A DNA stretch of 47,371 nucleotides from Faecalicatena contorta (GCF_021531975.1 NZ_JAFBIY010000012.1:1-47371); one strand, 5' to 3'. Positions 1 through 7,599 are shown, counted from the first letter of the stretch. Numbers and translations: made by a program. The notes: generated from the sequence alone by a model not told the origin.

Positions 1-157
1 GAACTCATCAAGAGTTCACGTCGAATATACTCGGTTACGAATGTTATGACTGCTTTCTTCTATTTACAGTTTATAAACGATTGGTTCGCATTCATAAGTC
101 CTTCTGTGTCTTGCCGATGTCCTCTTTCAGATAAAATCACTGAACCAAATTCCTATT
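1..157. other. Left edge, no gene seen
   Basis: No coding region is supported here. The first 17 bases form a short perfect inverted repeat (GAACTC, five bases, GAGTTC). A weaker pair (TTCAG/CTGAA) sits at about 128-144, just beyond the sugar kinase stop. This could be the leader of an rRNA operon lying to the left, but that is only a guess from the similar rRNA edge at the right end of the window. No 5S or tRNA sequence was recognised. Confidence 0.3.
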
Positions 158-1045
158 TTAAAATTCCTCAACTTCTTCTCTTGTCGGAATTGCAACGGAT
201 GCACCTGGTCTGGTCACTGTAATTGCGGATGCTTTTGCCGCAAGTTCCATTGCCTGTGCTGTCGGAATTCCCTTAAGCTTACCTGCCACAAAATATCCGG
301 TATAAGTATCCCCAGCCGCCGTGGTATCCACTGCTTCCACCGGATAGATCTTCTGGAAGTTTCTTTCACTTCCTTTGGCAAACCATGATCCTTTCGAACC
401 TAATGTAAGTATTACGGATGCTTCCGGGAATTTTTTCACGAGTCCATTTAAAAGTTCTTCTTCATCTGTACAATCAGTGCCCAGAATCTGTCCAGCCTCA
501 ATCTCATTTAAAATAAAATAATCAACATATGAAAGCGGAAGCTTCTGGATCATTTCATTTGCCGGTGATGGATTCAGCACAATCTTCATTCCCTTTTCAT
601 GCGCCTTTTCCATAATATAATCCAATTCATTGATCTCATTCTGAAGAATCAGGTAATCTCCTTTATCAAAATCCATGAGTGTCTGATCTACCTGTTCTTT
701 TGTTATCGCCTGATTCGCCCCACCATACAGAACAATACAATTATCCCCTTCTTTGTCATTCTGAATGATCGCATGACCACTTTTGACATCTGATAAGATC
801 TTTACATGGCTTGCATCTACGCCGGCTTCTTTTAGAAGTTCAACAAGAAATGTTCCGTCTTCCCCAATTGCTCCGGCATGCCATACATCAATACCGGCTT
901 TGCCAAGTGCTACTGACTGATTCAGCCCTTTTCCTCCCGGATAAACATTCAGCATCTGAGAAGAAAGGGTCTCGCCTCTTTGCACAATATGGTCTACTTT
1001 GTACACATAATCAATATTTAATGAACCAAAATTTAATACTTTCAT
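158..1045 (-). CDS. Ribokinase-like PfkB-family sugar kinase
   Basis: A cytoplasmic kinase of 295 residues that should transfer phosphate from ATP to a sugar such as ribose. The PfkB family is clear. The N-terminal substrate motif GGKG lies at residues 37-40, followed by LNQS. NPSPA is at 158-162. The ATP and anion-hole motif DTTAAGD is at 240-246, whose last Asp would be the catalytic base. In most ribokinases this motif reads DTTGAGD, so an Ala replaces the first Gly. The length is usual for ribokinase. The ATG follows GGAGGG with good spacing. It is the second gene after the VOC gene, 31 bases downstream, so both probably share one promoter. The exact sugar cannot be read from sequence. 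Confidence 0.85.
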   Translation of the reverse strand: MKVLNFGSLNIDYVYKVDHIVQRGETLSSQMLNVYPGGKGLNQSVALGKAGIDVWHAGAIGEDGTFLVELLKEAGVDASHVKILSDVKSGHAIIQNDKEGDNCIVLYGGANQAITKEQVDQTLMDFDKGDYLILQNEINELDYIMEKAHEKGMKIVLNPSPANEMIQKLPLSYVDYFILNEIEAGQILGTDCTDEEELLNGLVKKFPEASVILTLGSKGSWFAKGSERNFQKIYPVEAVDTTAAGDTYTGYFVAGKLKGIPTAQAMELAAKASAITVTRPGASVAIPTREEVEEF

Positions 1046-1076
1046 CCTTATTATCCCTCCATTCTCTATCTGGTCT

Positions 1077-1439
1077 CTACGTGGGTGTTCCTACTTCAAT
1101 AAGGTTCCCATCCGGATCGTAAAACCGGATCACCTTTTGTCCCCATGTGTGTTCCATAAGTTCATTTACATATTGGATCGGTTCTTTGTACTCTTCCAGC
1201 TTTCTGGCAAACGCTTCGATATCTGGTTCTTCAAAATAAAGTTCTGTAGTATTATTTTCCGGAATCAGATCTTTTTTGATAAATTGTTTCCATATGGAAG
1301 CATCCTGCAGAACGAGTCCTTCTGTCAGAATGACATTTCCATCATTGTCCAAAACAACATCTAATCCGAACAACTCCTTATAGAATGCTTTTGATTTTTC
1401 GATATCATTTACTACGATCAGGACATTTTTTAATTTCAT
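1077..1439 (-). CDS. VOC (glyoxalase/bleomycin-resistance) family protein
   Basis: A 120-residue protein with a vicinal oxygen chelate fold. It begins with the typical beta strand and the motif DIEKSKAFYKELFG (about residues 12-25), and ends with FYDPDGNLIEVGTP, which carries the usual C-terminal metal-ligand Glu. The two halves form the paired beta-alpha-beta-beta-beta modules of the family. Members include glyoxalases, dioxygenases and drug-binding proteins, and the substrate here is unknown. The ATG is preceded by GGAGG at nine bases. It is the first gene of a two-gene operon with the downstream sugar kinase. The IS element lies about 110 bases upstream. Confidence 0.85.
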   Translation of the reverse strand: MKLKNVLIVVNDIEKSKAFYKELFGLDVVLDNDGNVILTEGLVLQDASIWKQFIKKDLIPENNTTELYFEEPDIEAFARKLEEYKEPIQYVNELMEHTWGQKVIRFYDPDGNLIEVGTPT

Positions 1440-1489
1440 ACAGGTCTACCTCCGCAATTTCTGTCTGGTAAAGTACAACATCTATTCAC

Positions 1490-1518
1490 ATTCTATCATA
1501 GCAGCCCTGTCGTGTCAT
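1490..1518 (-). promoter_or_regulatory. Probable promoter of the VOC/sugar kinase operon
   Basis: On the minus strand ATGACA and TAGAAT are separated by 17 bases and lie about 50 bases upstream of the VOC start. Each box matches consensus at five of six positions. The right end of the IS element is only about 30 bases upstream of the -35 box, so the insertion spared the promoter. Confidence 0.55.
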
Positions 1519-1548
1519 GCCCGGATTTATGCAGTTTCAACATTTCTT

Positions 1549-1700
1549 GTGACATGTTCCCACTACTTAAGCCCTATGGCTTTGAAGTAGGGGCTTCTTA
1601 CTCAATAGCCCTAACGGGCTAAGTATCAATAAGCTATCCCCGTGTGTCCCACGGTTCTTTTGCCCGGATACGGGCATATTTTTAGTGCTGTTATGCACTC
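1549..1700 (-). ncRNA. Probable TnpB guide RNA (omega RNA) at the IS right end
   Basis: The stretch after and overlapping the tnpB stop codon carries five hairpins in a row. They are AGTGC/GCACT around the stop (1684-1699), GCCCG/CGGGC (1662-1675), CCGTG/CACGG (1640-1654), AGCCC/GGGCT (1607-1620), and the long right-end hairpin (1559-1593). In known IS605 elements an RNA made from the tnpB 3' end to the right end loads into TnpB, with its guide supplied by the flanking DNA. Here the guide would be read leftward from about 1548 to 1529. The RNA class is inferred from position and folding; I cannot show expression. Confidence 0.65.
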
Positions 1701-2794
1701 ATCATTCTTTTCCCTTCTTCTCGGATATTGATTGCAGCATTCACATCCCGGTCCATGTGGTTCCCACACTCACAGTCATAGATTCGCTCTGATAATGACA
1801 ATTCCTTTTTTGTTTTCCCGCATCTGCTGCATGTCTTGCTGGATGGATAATACTGGTCGACTCGAATCAGCTTCTTTCCTCTCTCTTCTAACTTGTAAGA
1901 CAACATATCACGAAACATTCCGTAACCGTTGTCCATAATCCCCTTCCCTAAATGCAGACACTGGCTCATCGCCTTCATATTCAGATCTTCCACTGCAATC
2001 GCATCATATCGTTCTGCCAGTTTATGACTTAGCTTATGGTGAAAATCTTTCCTTTGGTTTCGAATCTTCTCATGACAGATCGCTACCTTCTTCCTCTGCT
2101 TCTCATAATTACGGCTTCCTTTCTGACAACGGGACAGTTTCCTCTGCTCTCTTGCCAGATGTGCGGCTGACTTTCGAAAATACCCCGGGTATGTACATCG
2201 GGTTCCGTCTGAAAATACTGCCATCCCACTCATGGCATAATCTATTCCGAGTACTACAGGATCTGTTCTTTTTATGGATTCTGCTTGGTTCTCGCAGAAC
2301 TCATAGGAACAGAGCAGGCTCGCATAGTATTTCCCGGAAGGTTCACGGCTTACAGTTACGGACTTCAGGCGATACTCTTGCGGGATTTCACGGTATACCC
2401 GAATCCGCACTTCTTTTAGTTTTGGAAGACGCAATTTCCCATTCTCCAGACGAATGTTCCCATTCACTACATTAGTTGTGTAACTTTGTCTGCTTCTATG
2501 TCTGGACTTGAATTTCGGAAAACCTGTGGCTGGATTCTCAAAGAAATTCTTATATGCTTTTTCTAAATGAAGCTGCACGTTGGCGAGAGCCAGAGAATCC
2601 ACTTCTTTCAGCCAGGGATACTCCTTTTTGTAAGCCGCCGGGGTAGTTTTCTTCATCTTCCCTGTTGCCTGATACTCCTTGATCTTTTCATCCAGCATCA
2701 GATTATAAAGGAACCGACAGCATCCAAATGTTTTTGCCAAAAGTTCTTCCTGTTTTTTATCTGGATAAATGCGAAACTTATACGCTTTGTTCAT
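1691..2794 (-). CDS. tnpB: TnpB, RNA-guided nuclease of IS605 (OrfB)
   Basis: A 367-residue TnpB, the family from which Cas12 nucleases arose. It has the N-terminal helix-turn-helix/WED-like part (YKFRIYP near residue 5), then a split RuvC domain. Probable catalytic residues are D185 in GIDYAMSG, E269 in AVEDLN, and D350 in DRDVNAA. A zinc-finger insertion uses C322 and C325 (CSRC) with C341 and C343 (CECG). All three acidic residues and the zinc ligands are present, so the protein looks active. I start at the ATG at 2794 (MNKAYKF), after GGGTGA; a longer open frame upstream lies inside tnpA. It overlaps the tnpA stop by 17 bases, suggesting coupled translation. Confidence 0.93.
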   Translation of the reverse strand: MNKAYKFRIYPDKKQEELLAKTFGCCRFLYNLMLDEKIKEYQATGKMKKTTPAAYKKEYPWLKEVDSLALANVQLHLEKAYKNFFENPATGFPKFKSRHRSRQSYTTNVVNGNIRLENGKLRLPKLKEVRIRVYREIPQEYRLKSVTVSREPSGKYYASLLCSYEFCENQAESIKRTDPVVLGIDYAMSGMAVFSDGTRCTYPGYFRKSAAHLAREQRKLSRCQKGSRNYEKQRKKVAICHEKIRNQRKDFHHKLSHKLAERYDAIAVEDLNMKAMSQCLHLGKGIMDNGYGMFRDMLSYKLEERGKKLIRVDQYYPSSKTCSRCGKTKKELSLSERIYDCECGNHMDRDVNAAINIREEGKRMMSA

Positions 2795-3194
2795 GCTTCT
2801 TTTCACCCTGACTCTCAATATATTGGCGAATCGTTTCAATCGGAGCTCCTCCTGCTGTCAAAAGGCAGAAGCTCTGACTCCAAAATGCTTCTTTCCAAAG
2901 TTTTTCCCGAATTTCCGGATACTCCTTCTTCAGCAGTCTGCTGCTTGCACTTTTATATGCATTGATAAACTTACTGATTTCACTCTTCGGCTGTGCACGA
3001 AACATTACATGTACATGATCTTCATCATGATTCCATTCTTCCATTGTAATCCCATATCTCGGAGCAATATACTCAAATATCTCTTTTGCTCTGTCTGATA
3101 TCCTGTCATCGATCACTTTACGTCGATATTTCACAACCATAATCAAATGATAATAAAGCAGGAATACTGAATGTGCATTATTATCTAAATTCAT
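2778..3194 (-). CDS. tnpA: IS200-type transposase TnpA (HUH, Y1)
   Basis: A 138-residue transposase that cuts and joins single-stranded DNA at the element ends. The metal-binding HUH pair is H60 and H62 in DEDHVHVMF, and the nucleophile is probably Y125 in IRQYIESQ. Length and motif order match IS200/IS605 TnpA, which works as a dimer on the end hairpins. The gene is complete. Its start codon lies within one arm of a 15-base perfect inverted repeat that would hold the start in a stem. tnpB begins within its last codons. Confidence 0.93.
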   Translation of the reverse strand: MNLDNNAHSVFLLYYHLIMVVKYRRKVIDDRISDRAKEIFEYIAPRYGITMEEWNHDEDHVHVMFRAQPKSEISKFINAYKSASSRLLKKEYPEIREKLWKEAFWSQSFCLLTAGGAPIETIRQYIESQGEKKHEQSV

Positions 3195-3237
3195 AATAAA
3201 CTCAGTCCTTTCTTTTTATTCGACTGAGTTTATTATA
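3192..3237 (-). promoter_or_regulatory. Stem-loop covering the tnpA start codon
   Basis: Perfect 15-base arms at 3193-3207 and 3222-3236 are separated by a 14-base loop. In the tnpA mRNA the right arm includes the AU of the start codon, and the AAAGGA ribosome binding site (3207-3212) lies at the edge of the loop. Structures that hide the ribosome binding site of tnpA are known from IS200, where they keep transposase levels low. The same role is inferred here. Confidence 0.6.
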
Positions 3238-3260
3238 ACATAATTCCCTCAACAGAACAA
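3232..3260 (-). promoter_or_regulatory. Probable tnpA promoter
   Basis: TTGTTC (3255-3260) and a perfect TATAAT (3232-3237) on the minus strand with a 17-base spacer. Transcription would begin within the inverted repeat arm, so where RNA starts decides whether the full stem-loop forms. Confidence 0.5.
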
Positions 3261-3304
3261 GTGTTCTATTTTGCTTTTTTGCAATTCATCTCACCACCTA
3301 AGAG

Positions 3305-3724
3305 GTGGGAGAATTCTTGCTACGATTTGTTAAAAAAATTGATCTATTGGCAGATTCTGAAGAAGCGATACGCTTTGTAGCCGACTATGTAGATAATAAC
3401 CGTCATATTATCAACTGTACTTATGACTGTATGGGACATGAAGACATAAAACGTTTTTTCTATTCTGATTTTATCGGAGTCATGCAAGGTGTAATTGAAG
3501 AAGGCGTGCAGCAATTACACATTAAAGTGAGTGACGAATTCAAAATCAGACTCACAGTTTTTTATACCGAAGCCCTGGTCGGCAGTATGCTCAACTGGAT
3601 CAAAAACAGGGAGAACACGGATAAAGAATCGCTCATACAAGACACCTTGTTTATCTGCCATAATTCCATTCCACAACTATTAAAAAAACGTGCAGAAACA
3701 GAAGCAGCCAGAAGACCTCTGTAA
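3305..3724 (+). pseudogene. TetR-family regulator lacking its DNA-binding domain
   Basis: This frame encodes about 135 residues resembling the C-terminal ligand domain of TetR regulators, the type with a TetR_C_8-like end (for example FYTEALVGSMLNWIKNR, then SIPQLLKKR). The usual N-terminal helix-turn-helix of about 50 residues is missing. The open frame starts with a GTG inside the IS left-end hairpin, with no convincing ribosome binding site. The missing half was not found on the far side of the element, where only about 100 bases separate it from the VOC start. It was probably a regulator divergent from the VOC/kinase operon. I call it a remnant; a free ligand domain is a remote alternative. 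Confidence 0.7.
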
Positions 3725-3750
3725 TGAAATCTTCTGGCCGTATTCAAATA

Positions 3751-4215
3751 TTATTCTTCCTCCATTTCTTTAAAACGCTTCTTGTAAATTGCTGCGGAAA
3801 TCGACAAAGCCACAAACACCGATACAAATATAAATCCTGCAATAATAACAAAAGTAGCCAACGCTCCTGCAACCATGTGATAATTTGTGTAATTGATAAT
3901 TCCAAATATAATTCCTGTTATCACGGAAGCCAATAAGCTGACTTTGAAATTCGTCTTTGCATCAGGTTCCATTCTCCTGTCCCATATGCCGTTTCTCATG
4001 CAATCAATAACAAGATATAAGGCAAGGCACATGAAAACGATCCACTCCCCGGCTATCTCCCGAAAATTCCCCACACCAGATATCATCATCTGTACAGCCA
4101 TTGCAATAAGGAGCATCCAAAATGCCAGCCAACATCCGTTTTTCTCAATATGAAGCAGTTTCTGCTCCTGCATTTCGTCCAGTTTGCTTGGTTTTCTTTT
4201 CATTAATTTACTCAT
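3751..4215 (-). CDS. Small membrane protein (DUF6773-like)
   Basis: A protein of 154 residues with a charged N-terminus (MSKLMKRKPSKLDEMQEQK) and about four membrane segments, ending in a basic/acidic tail. I recall similar proteins next to XRE regulators in Clostridia but the function is unknown. The start at 4215 follows GGGAGG, and its first bases overlap the end of the XRE gene (ATGAGTAA), so the two are translationally coupled. The regulator probably controls its own operon, and the membrane protein may signal to it; that is inference. Confidence 0.75.
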   Translation of the reverse strand: MSKLMKRKPSKLDEMQEQKLLHIEKNGCWLAFWMLLIAMAVQMMISGVGNFREIAGEWIVFMCLALYLVIDCMRNGIWDRRMEPDAKTNFKVSLLASVITGIIFGIINYTNYHMVAGALATFVIIAGFIFVSVFVALSISAAIYKKRFKEMEEE

Positions 4216-4414
4216 TACTACTATCCTCCCAAAAAATATCATCTAACGTTTTTCCCAGTTCTCTGCAAATTGCGATACACAGATTAAGTGTCGGGTTATA
4301 ATCTCCGGATTCAATCATGCCAATTGTCTGTCTGGTGACGCCTACCCTTTTTGCCAATTCAATCTGTGATAAATCCTTTTCCATTCTTGCAAGTTTCATC
4401 TTTAAATTTTTCAT
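4208..4414 (-). CDS. XRE-family helix-turn-helix regulator
   Basis: A 68-residue protein made almost wholly of one HTH_3 domain (LSQIELAKRVGVTRQTIGMI is the helix-turn-helix, residues 16-35), followed by NPTLNLCIAICRELGKTLDDIFW. This is the compact form common in Firmicutes. The ATG at 4414 has AGGAGG six bases upstream; a longer frame to 4477 has no such site and spans the promoter. It probably represses its own promoter and the overlapping membrane protein gene. Confidence 0.88.
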   Translation of the reverse strand: MKNLKMKLARMEKDLSQIELAKRVGVTRQTIGMIESGDYNPTLNLCIAICRELGKTLDDIFWEDSSNE

Positions 4415-4435
4415 CCCAGACCTCCTTCTGCCTAT

Positions 4436-4464
4436 AATATACTCCCATTTTTTCAAAATGTCAA
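4436..4464 (-). promoter_or_regulatory. Promoter of the XRE operon
   Basis: A perfect TTGACA (4459-4464) and TATATT (4436-4441) with a 17-base spacer on the minus strand, about 20 bases before the start codon. This is one of the strongest promoter matches in the window and also rules out the longer upstream start. Confidence 0.75.
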
Positions 4465-4516
4465 ATATATTTTGCATTAGTATATTTTATTTGTCATATG
4501 CAAGAAATACTTTTAC

Positions 4517-4525
4517 TGCTATAAT
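4517..4525 (+). promoter_or_regulatory. Extended -10 promoter of the YczE-like gene
   Basis: TGCTATAAT matches the extended -10 form TGnTATAAT exactly, about 40 bases before the start. No good -35 box is present at the right distance, which extended -10 promoters do not need. Confidence 0.5.
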
Positions 4526-4563
4526 AATGAGAAGAAGAGATTGATACGAAGAGGGAGTGCATT

Positions 4564-5172
4564 ATGTTAAAGAAAATATTAACTACGCTGGTGGGAATTT
4601 TTTTGATTTATGGAGCTGTCGGAGTTGCAATTAAATGTGGGATAGGTGTTCTTCCAGTTGATGCCGCCATTACTACTTTATCTAATATTTTACATATCAA
4701 AGTTGGTACGGTAGCTATTTTTTTCCATGGAAGTTTCCTTGTTGGACAGATCATTCTGGAAAAGAAAGATTTCCGCAAAGTAGAATTCCTGCAGATTCTG
4801 AATATCACCTTTGGAGGCGTCGTTTTAAACTTTGTATTATATACACTTTTGAAAAATTTTGCCCTAAGCTTTTATCCGTTTAGACTTATTATTGCAACCA
4901 TTGCATTTCTGGTTGGAGCATTCGGCTGCACCCTTGTTCTGGAAACACATTTTGTCAGAACTTCTATGGAAGGGTTTATTCAGCTCGTGGCCGAACGAAT
5001 AGGAATTACGATGGGTACCCTTCGGAGACGAATCGATATTTTTCTTGTAATTATCACCGTACTCCTTATCCTGATTACCAAAACAGGTTGGACACTTAGA
5101 GAGGGTACGGTCATTGCTGCTCTTATTTTCGGGCCAGCTATGGATTTTTTCCAGAAGAAATTCTGGAAGTAA
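4564..5172 (+). CDS. YczE/YyaS/YitT-family membrane protein
   Basis: A 202-residue integral membrane protein with about five hydrophobic segments. It starts MLKKILTTLVGIFLIYGAVGVAIKCGIGVLP and carries the family signature of small-residue and Gly-rich first helices followed by VDAAITTLSNIL. Homologues are annotated as YczE or DUF6198-type proteins; in Bacillus yczE influences surfactin production, but the biochemical role is unknown. The start follows GAGGGAG. The gene stands alone, divergent from the XRE operon. A long hairpin lies after its stop. Confidence 0.8.
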   Translation: MLKKILTTLVGIFLIYGAVGVAIKCGIGVLPVDAAITTLSNILHIKVGTVAIFFHGSFLVGQIILEKKDFRKVEFLQILNITFGGVVLNFVLYTLLKNFALSFYPFRLIIATIAFLVGAFGCTLVLETHFVRTSMEGFIQLVAERIGITMGTLRRRIDIFLVIITVLLILITKTGWTLREGTVIAALIFGPAMDFFQKKFWK

Positions 5173-5188
5173 TAAGTGAATACATAAT

Positions 5189-5228
5189 ACGGCTGTTATT
5201 ACTACATTCTTCTCGTAACAACAGCCGT
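5189..5228 (+). terminator. Hairpin after the YczE-like gene
   Basis: A stem of about 14 pairs (ACGGCTGTT with AACAGCCGT, extended by ATTAC/GTAAC with one G-U) and a 12-base loop. There is no clear T-run on either side, so as a terminator it is weak. The rest of the gap to 5295 holds nothing I can name. Confidence 0.4.
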
Positions 5229-5295
5229 TCATATTACCATCCATATTTACATTGCATGCTATATTTATACTCTCTTTGTATTATTGGAATTTATG

Positions 5296-5979
5296 TCAAT
5301 TTTCATTTAATTCTTTCATTATTTTTTCTATGTCATAATCCGGTGCATATTTAAAAGCTATATCGCAGATTTTCTGAACGATATCCTGTTCCTCTTCCAA
5401 TGCATCTGCTATTTCTGACACACTCTTATTTTTCTTAAGCTTTTTGCAGATAATCTGAATACGTTCCTCCAGATGTCCAACCAATCGTCCTTCCATTCGT
5501 CCCTCTTCCCTGCTGATTCTTCTTGTTTCCTGCACATCGTATGCCTCAAAACTGTCAAATAACATATCAAATTCCCTCCCCATTATCTGGTCAGTAAACT
5601 GCTCCACCTCCTTTCGCGGGACATTCATCCGATACAAAAGAACGGCGATGATCTTACTGATCAATTTCAATAAATATTCCGGTGTATGTTCTCCCAGATG
5701 TTCAAAATATTGCTTCGGTACTTCCTTAAGATTTTTGAGATCCTGCTCTTTCAGATGCACTTTCTTTACGGTGTCAGAATCACGACCCTCCTGCCACATA
5801 GGGAGAAATCTCTCGGAGATATCTTCAATATCTTCCGGCTTTACATCCTTCAAAATCTCTATCCCAAGATAACCTCTCAGGAACTGAGCACACAGGATGG
5901 GATCATCAAAGACAAGCTTTGCCCCGTTGTCTTTTGCCTCACGGTTTTGCAGTTCATATTCTGCCTGATTATTCGTCAT
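5296..5979 (-). pseudogene. Rpn/PDDEXK transposase-like protein, probably internally deleted
   Basis: The 227-residue product keeps the first part typical of Lachnospiraceae Rpn-like proteins (AKLVFDDPILCAQFLRGYL, then FLPMWQEGRDSDTVKKVHL to residue 76). It then jumps straight to the C-terminal part (KNLKEVPKQYFEHLGEHTPE, then LLKLISKII). As I recall the family, about 100 residues with the PD-(D/E)XK active site lie between these parts. The frame stays open, so it is an in-frame loss. The C-terminus keeps an EGRMEGRL coiled stretch and a helix-turn-helix-like tail. The ATG at 5979 follows AAGGAG. Full-length relatives promote RecA-independent recombination; this copy should be nuclease-dead. 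Confidence 0.6.
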
Positions 5980-6037
5980 ACATTCTCCTTTCCGCAGAAC
6001 ATATGACCAGATATATCCAGGAATCCTATTTGATGTT

Positions 6038-6066
6038 ATTGTATCAAACCACACCCCAAATGACAA
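6038..6066 (-). promoter_or_regulatory. Promoter of the Rpn-like gene
   Basis: TTGTCA (6061-6066) and TACAAT (6038-6043) on the minus strand with exactly 17 bases between them, about 55 bases upstream of the chosen start. A good promoter suggests the shortened gene is still expressed. Confidence 0.65.
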
Positions 6067-6270
6067 CGCCACATCAGACAACTCTCAAATATCATAATAA
6101 TAGTATATATTCTGCTCTATTTTCAGTTTCAATCATTCATCAAATTTGAAATTCCTGCCGACCAGCAATGAAAATCAGAATAAAGAGCTTAGAAGTTTTG
6201 AATAAAAAGCTCTGATTTTGATGTACGAAAAGTATAGCATCAATGAAAAAGAAATACAAGAATAAAAACG

Positions 6271-6398
6271 ACGAACGCCCACCTCGTAAGCGCTTCGCTC
6301 TTCCTCAGTGTTCGTTTACACTCACATGCCAGATGCATTTCACTTTCCGATTAGCACGAACGCCACTCGAAAATGCCTTGCATTTCCTCGTGGTTCGT
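6271..6398. repeat. Two related hairpin repeats
   Basis: Two units, 6271-6315 and 6356-6398, each begin ACGAACGCC and close with GTTCGT, holding a smaller inner hairpin. Each is followed by a stretch ending CTCACAT. Another hairpin lies at 6171-6219 (TCTGATTT/AAATCAGA with a bulge). Together with the prfA terminator these fill the roughly 500-base gap between the Rpn-like gene and prfA; I see no coding frame in it. Confidence 0.5.
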
Positions 6399-6411
6399 TT
6401 GACTCACATAG

Positions 6412-6465
6412 ATTAAAATAAGGAGCCACAAGCCAGCAAGCTGTCTGCGTCTCCTTATATTTAAT
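6412..6465 (-). terminator. Terminator of the rho-prfA gene cluster
   Basis: Right after prfA on the minus strand, ATTAAATATAAGGAG pairs with CTCCTTATTTTAAT around a loop that itself contains a small stem (AGC/GCT type). The 3' arm ends in a T-rich run. Position and shape fit a rho-independent terminator. Confidence 0.65.
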
Positions 6466-6476
6466 CTGCGTTCGTG

Positions 6477-7547
6477 CTATTCGTTCATATTTGCTAATTT
6501 TGCGGCCTGGTCGGCAGCGATACAGGCGTCGATGATTTCCTGTATGTCTCCGTTCATGATTTTATCGAGCTTGTATAATGTAAGACCGATACGGTGGTCT
6601 GTTACTCGCCCCTGTGGGAAGTTGTAAGTACGGATTTTCTCGGAACGGTCTCCTGTTCCGATCTGGCTTCTTCTTGCTTCTGCCTCTGCATCCTGGCGTT
6701 TCTGACATTCGATGTCATACAGTTTTGCACGCAGGAGCGCGAATGCTTTTTCTTTATTCTGAAGCTGTGACTTTTCTGTCTGACTGTAGATTACGATTCC
6801 TGTCGGATAGTGTGTCAGTCGTACAGCGGAGTCGGTTGTGTTGACGCACTGTCCGCCGTTACCGGACGCACGCATTACGTCAATACGAATATCTTTTTCG
6901 TCGATGTGAATATCTACATCTTCTGCTTCCGGCATTACTGCTACTGTAATTGTTGATGTATGGATACGTCCACCGGATTCTGTCTCTGGTACGCGCTGTA
7001 CACGGTGAACACCGGATTCGTATTTCATTACAGAATAAGCCCCCTGACCGTTGATCATGAAGGTTACATTCTTCATTCCACCAATACCAATTTCTTCGCA
7101 TTCAACGAGTTCCACTTTCCAGCGGCGGCTTTCTGCATAATGAATGTACATACGATAAATTTCTGCTGCAAACAGTGCTGCTTCGTCTCCACCTGCACCG
7201 GCACGAATCTCAACTACAACGTTCTTATCATCATTCGGGTCTTTTGGAAGGAGAAGAATCTTCAGTTCTCTCTCCAGCTCCTCTACTCTTGCCTTGGATT
7301 CATTTAGTTCTTCCTTGGCAAGTTCTCTCATCTCTTCATCGGATTCTTCTTCCAGCATCTCCAGGCTGTCTTCAATTGCCTGCTTGCAGGATTTGTATTC
7401 CTTATATGCTTCTACAATAGGGGTCAGTTCATTCTGCTCTTTCATAAGCTTACGGAATCTGTTCTGATCATTCGCCACATCTGGCTCCTGAAGCTCGCTT
7501 AAGATTTCCTCCAGACGAATGAGCAAATCCTCTAATTTGTCAAACAT
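6477..7547 (-). CDS. prfA: Peptide chain release factor 1
   Basis: RF1 reads UAA and UAG stop codons and triggers peptide release on the ribosome. The protein has 356 residues, the usual length. The stop-codon recognition motif PxT is P187-E-T189, and the catalytic GGQ is at 231-233, the Gln being the target of PrmC methylation. The Lys/Arg-rich C-terminus ([19 protein letters not shown]) is typical of RF1. The ATG is preceded by AGGAGG at seven bases. It is the last gene of the cluster after prmC, 52 bases downstream, which makes functional sense because PrmC modifies this protein. Confidence 0.97.
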   Translation of the reverse strand: MFDKLEDLLIRLEEILSELQEPDVANDQNRFRKLMKEQNELTPIVEAYKEYKSCKQAIEDSLEMLEEESDEEMRELAKEELNESKARVEELERELKILLLPKDPNDDKNVVVEIRAGAGGDEAALFAAEIYRMYIHYAESRRWKVELVECEEIGIGGMKNVTFMINGQGAYSVMKYESGVHRVQRVPETESGGRIHTSTITVAVMPEAEDVDIHIDEKDIRIDVMRASGNGGQCVNTTDSAVRLTHYPTGIVIYSQTEKSQLQNKEKAFALLRAKLYDIECQKRQDAEAEARRSQIGTGDRSEKIRTYNFPQGRVTDHRIGLTLYKLDKIMNGDIQEIIDACIAADQAAKLANMNE

Positions 7548-7599
7548 GTTTTTTCCTCCTCAATTCTGTCACTTCTTTGTGACCTGACTATTTTTCATT

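Larger units (their letters stand above)
1549..3312 (-). mobile_element. IS200/IS605-family insertion sequence
   Basis: A single-strand transposon of about 1.76 kb with tnpA (HUH Y1 transposase) and tnpB in the same direction. It is bounded by subterminal hairpins rather than terminal inverted repeats, as the family requires. The left-end hairpin is at 3290-3311 (stem CCACCT/AGGTGG). The right-end hairpin is at 1559-1593 (imperfect stem of about 15 pairs). The exact cleavage points are uncertain: I place the right end near the GTCAC at 1549-1553 on the minus strand, and the left end just outside the 3311 hairpin. Both genes look intact, so the element may be active. It abuts a truncated TetR gene. 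Confidence 0.85.

Noticed and set aside
2778-2839. tnpA-tnpB overlap as a frameshift or fusion
   Set aside because: tnpB starts properly at 2794 with a GGGTGA site; short overlaps are normal in IS605 elements.
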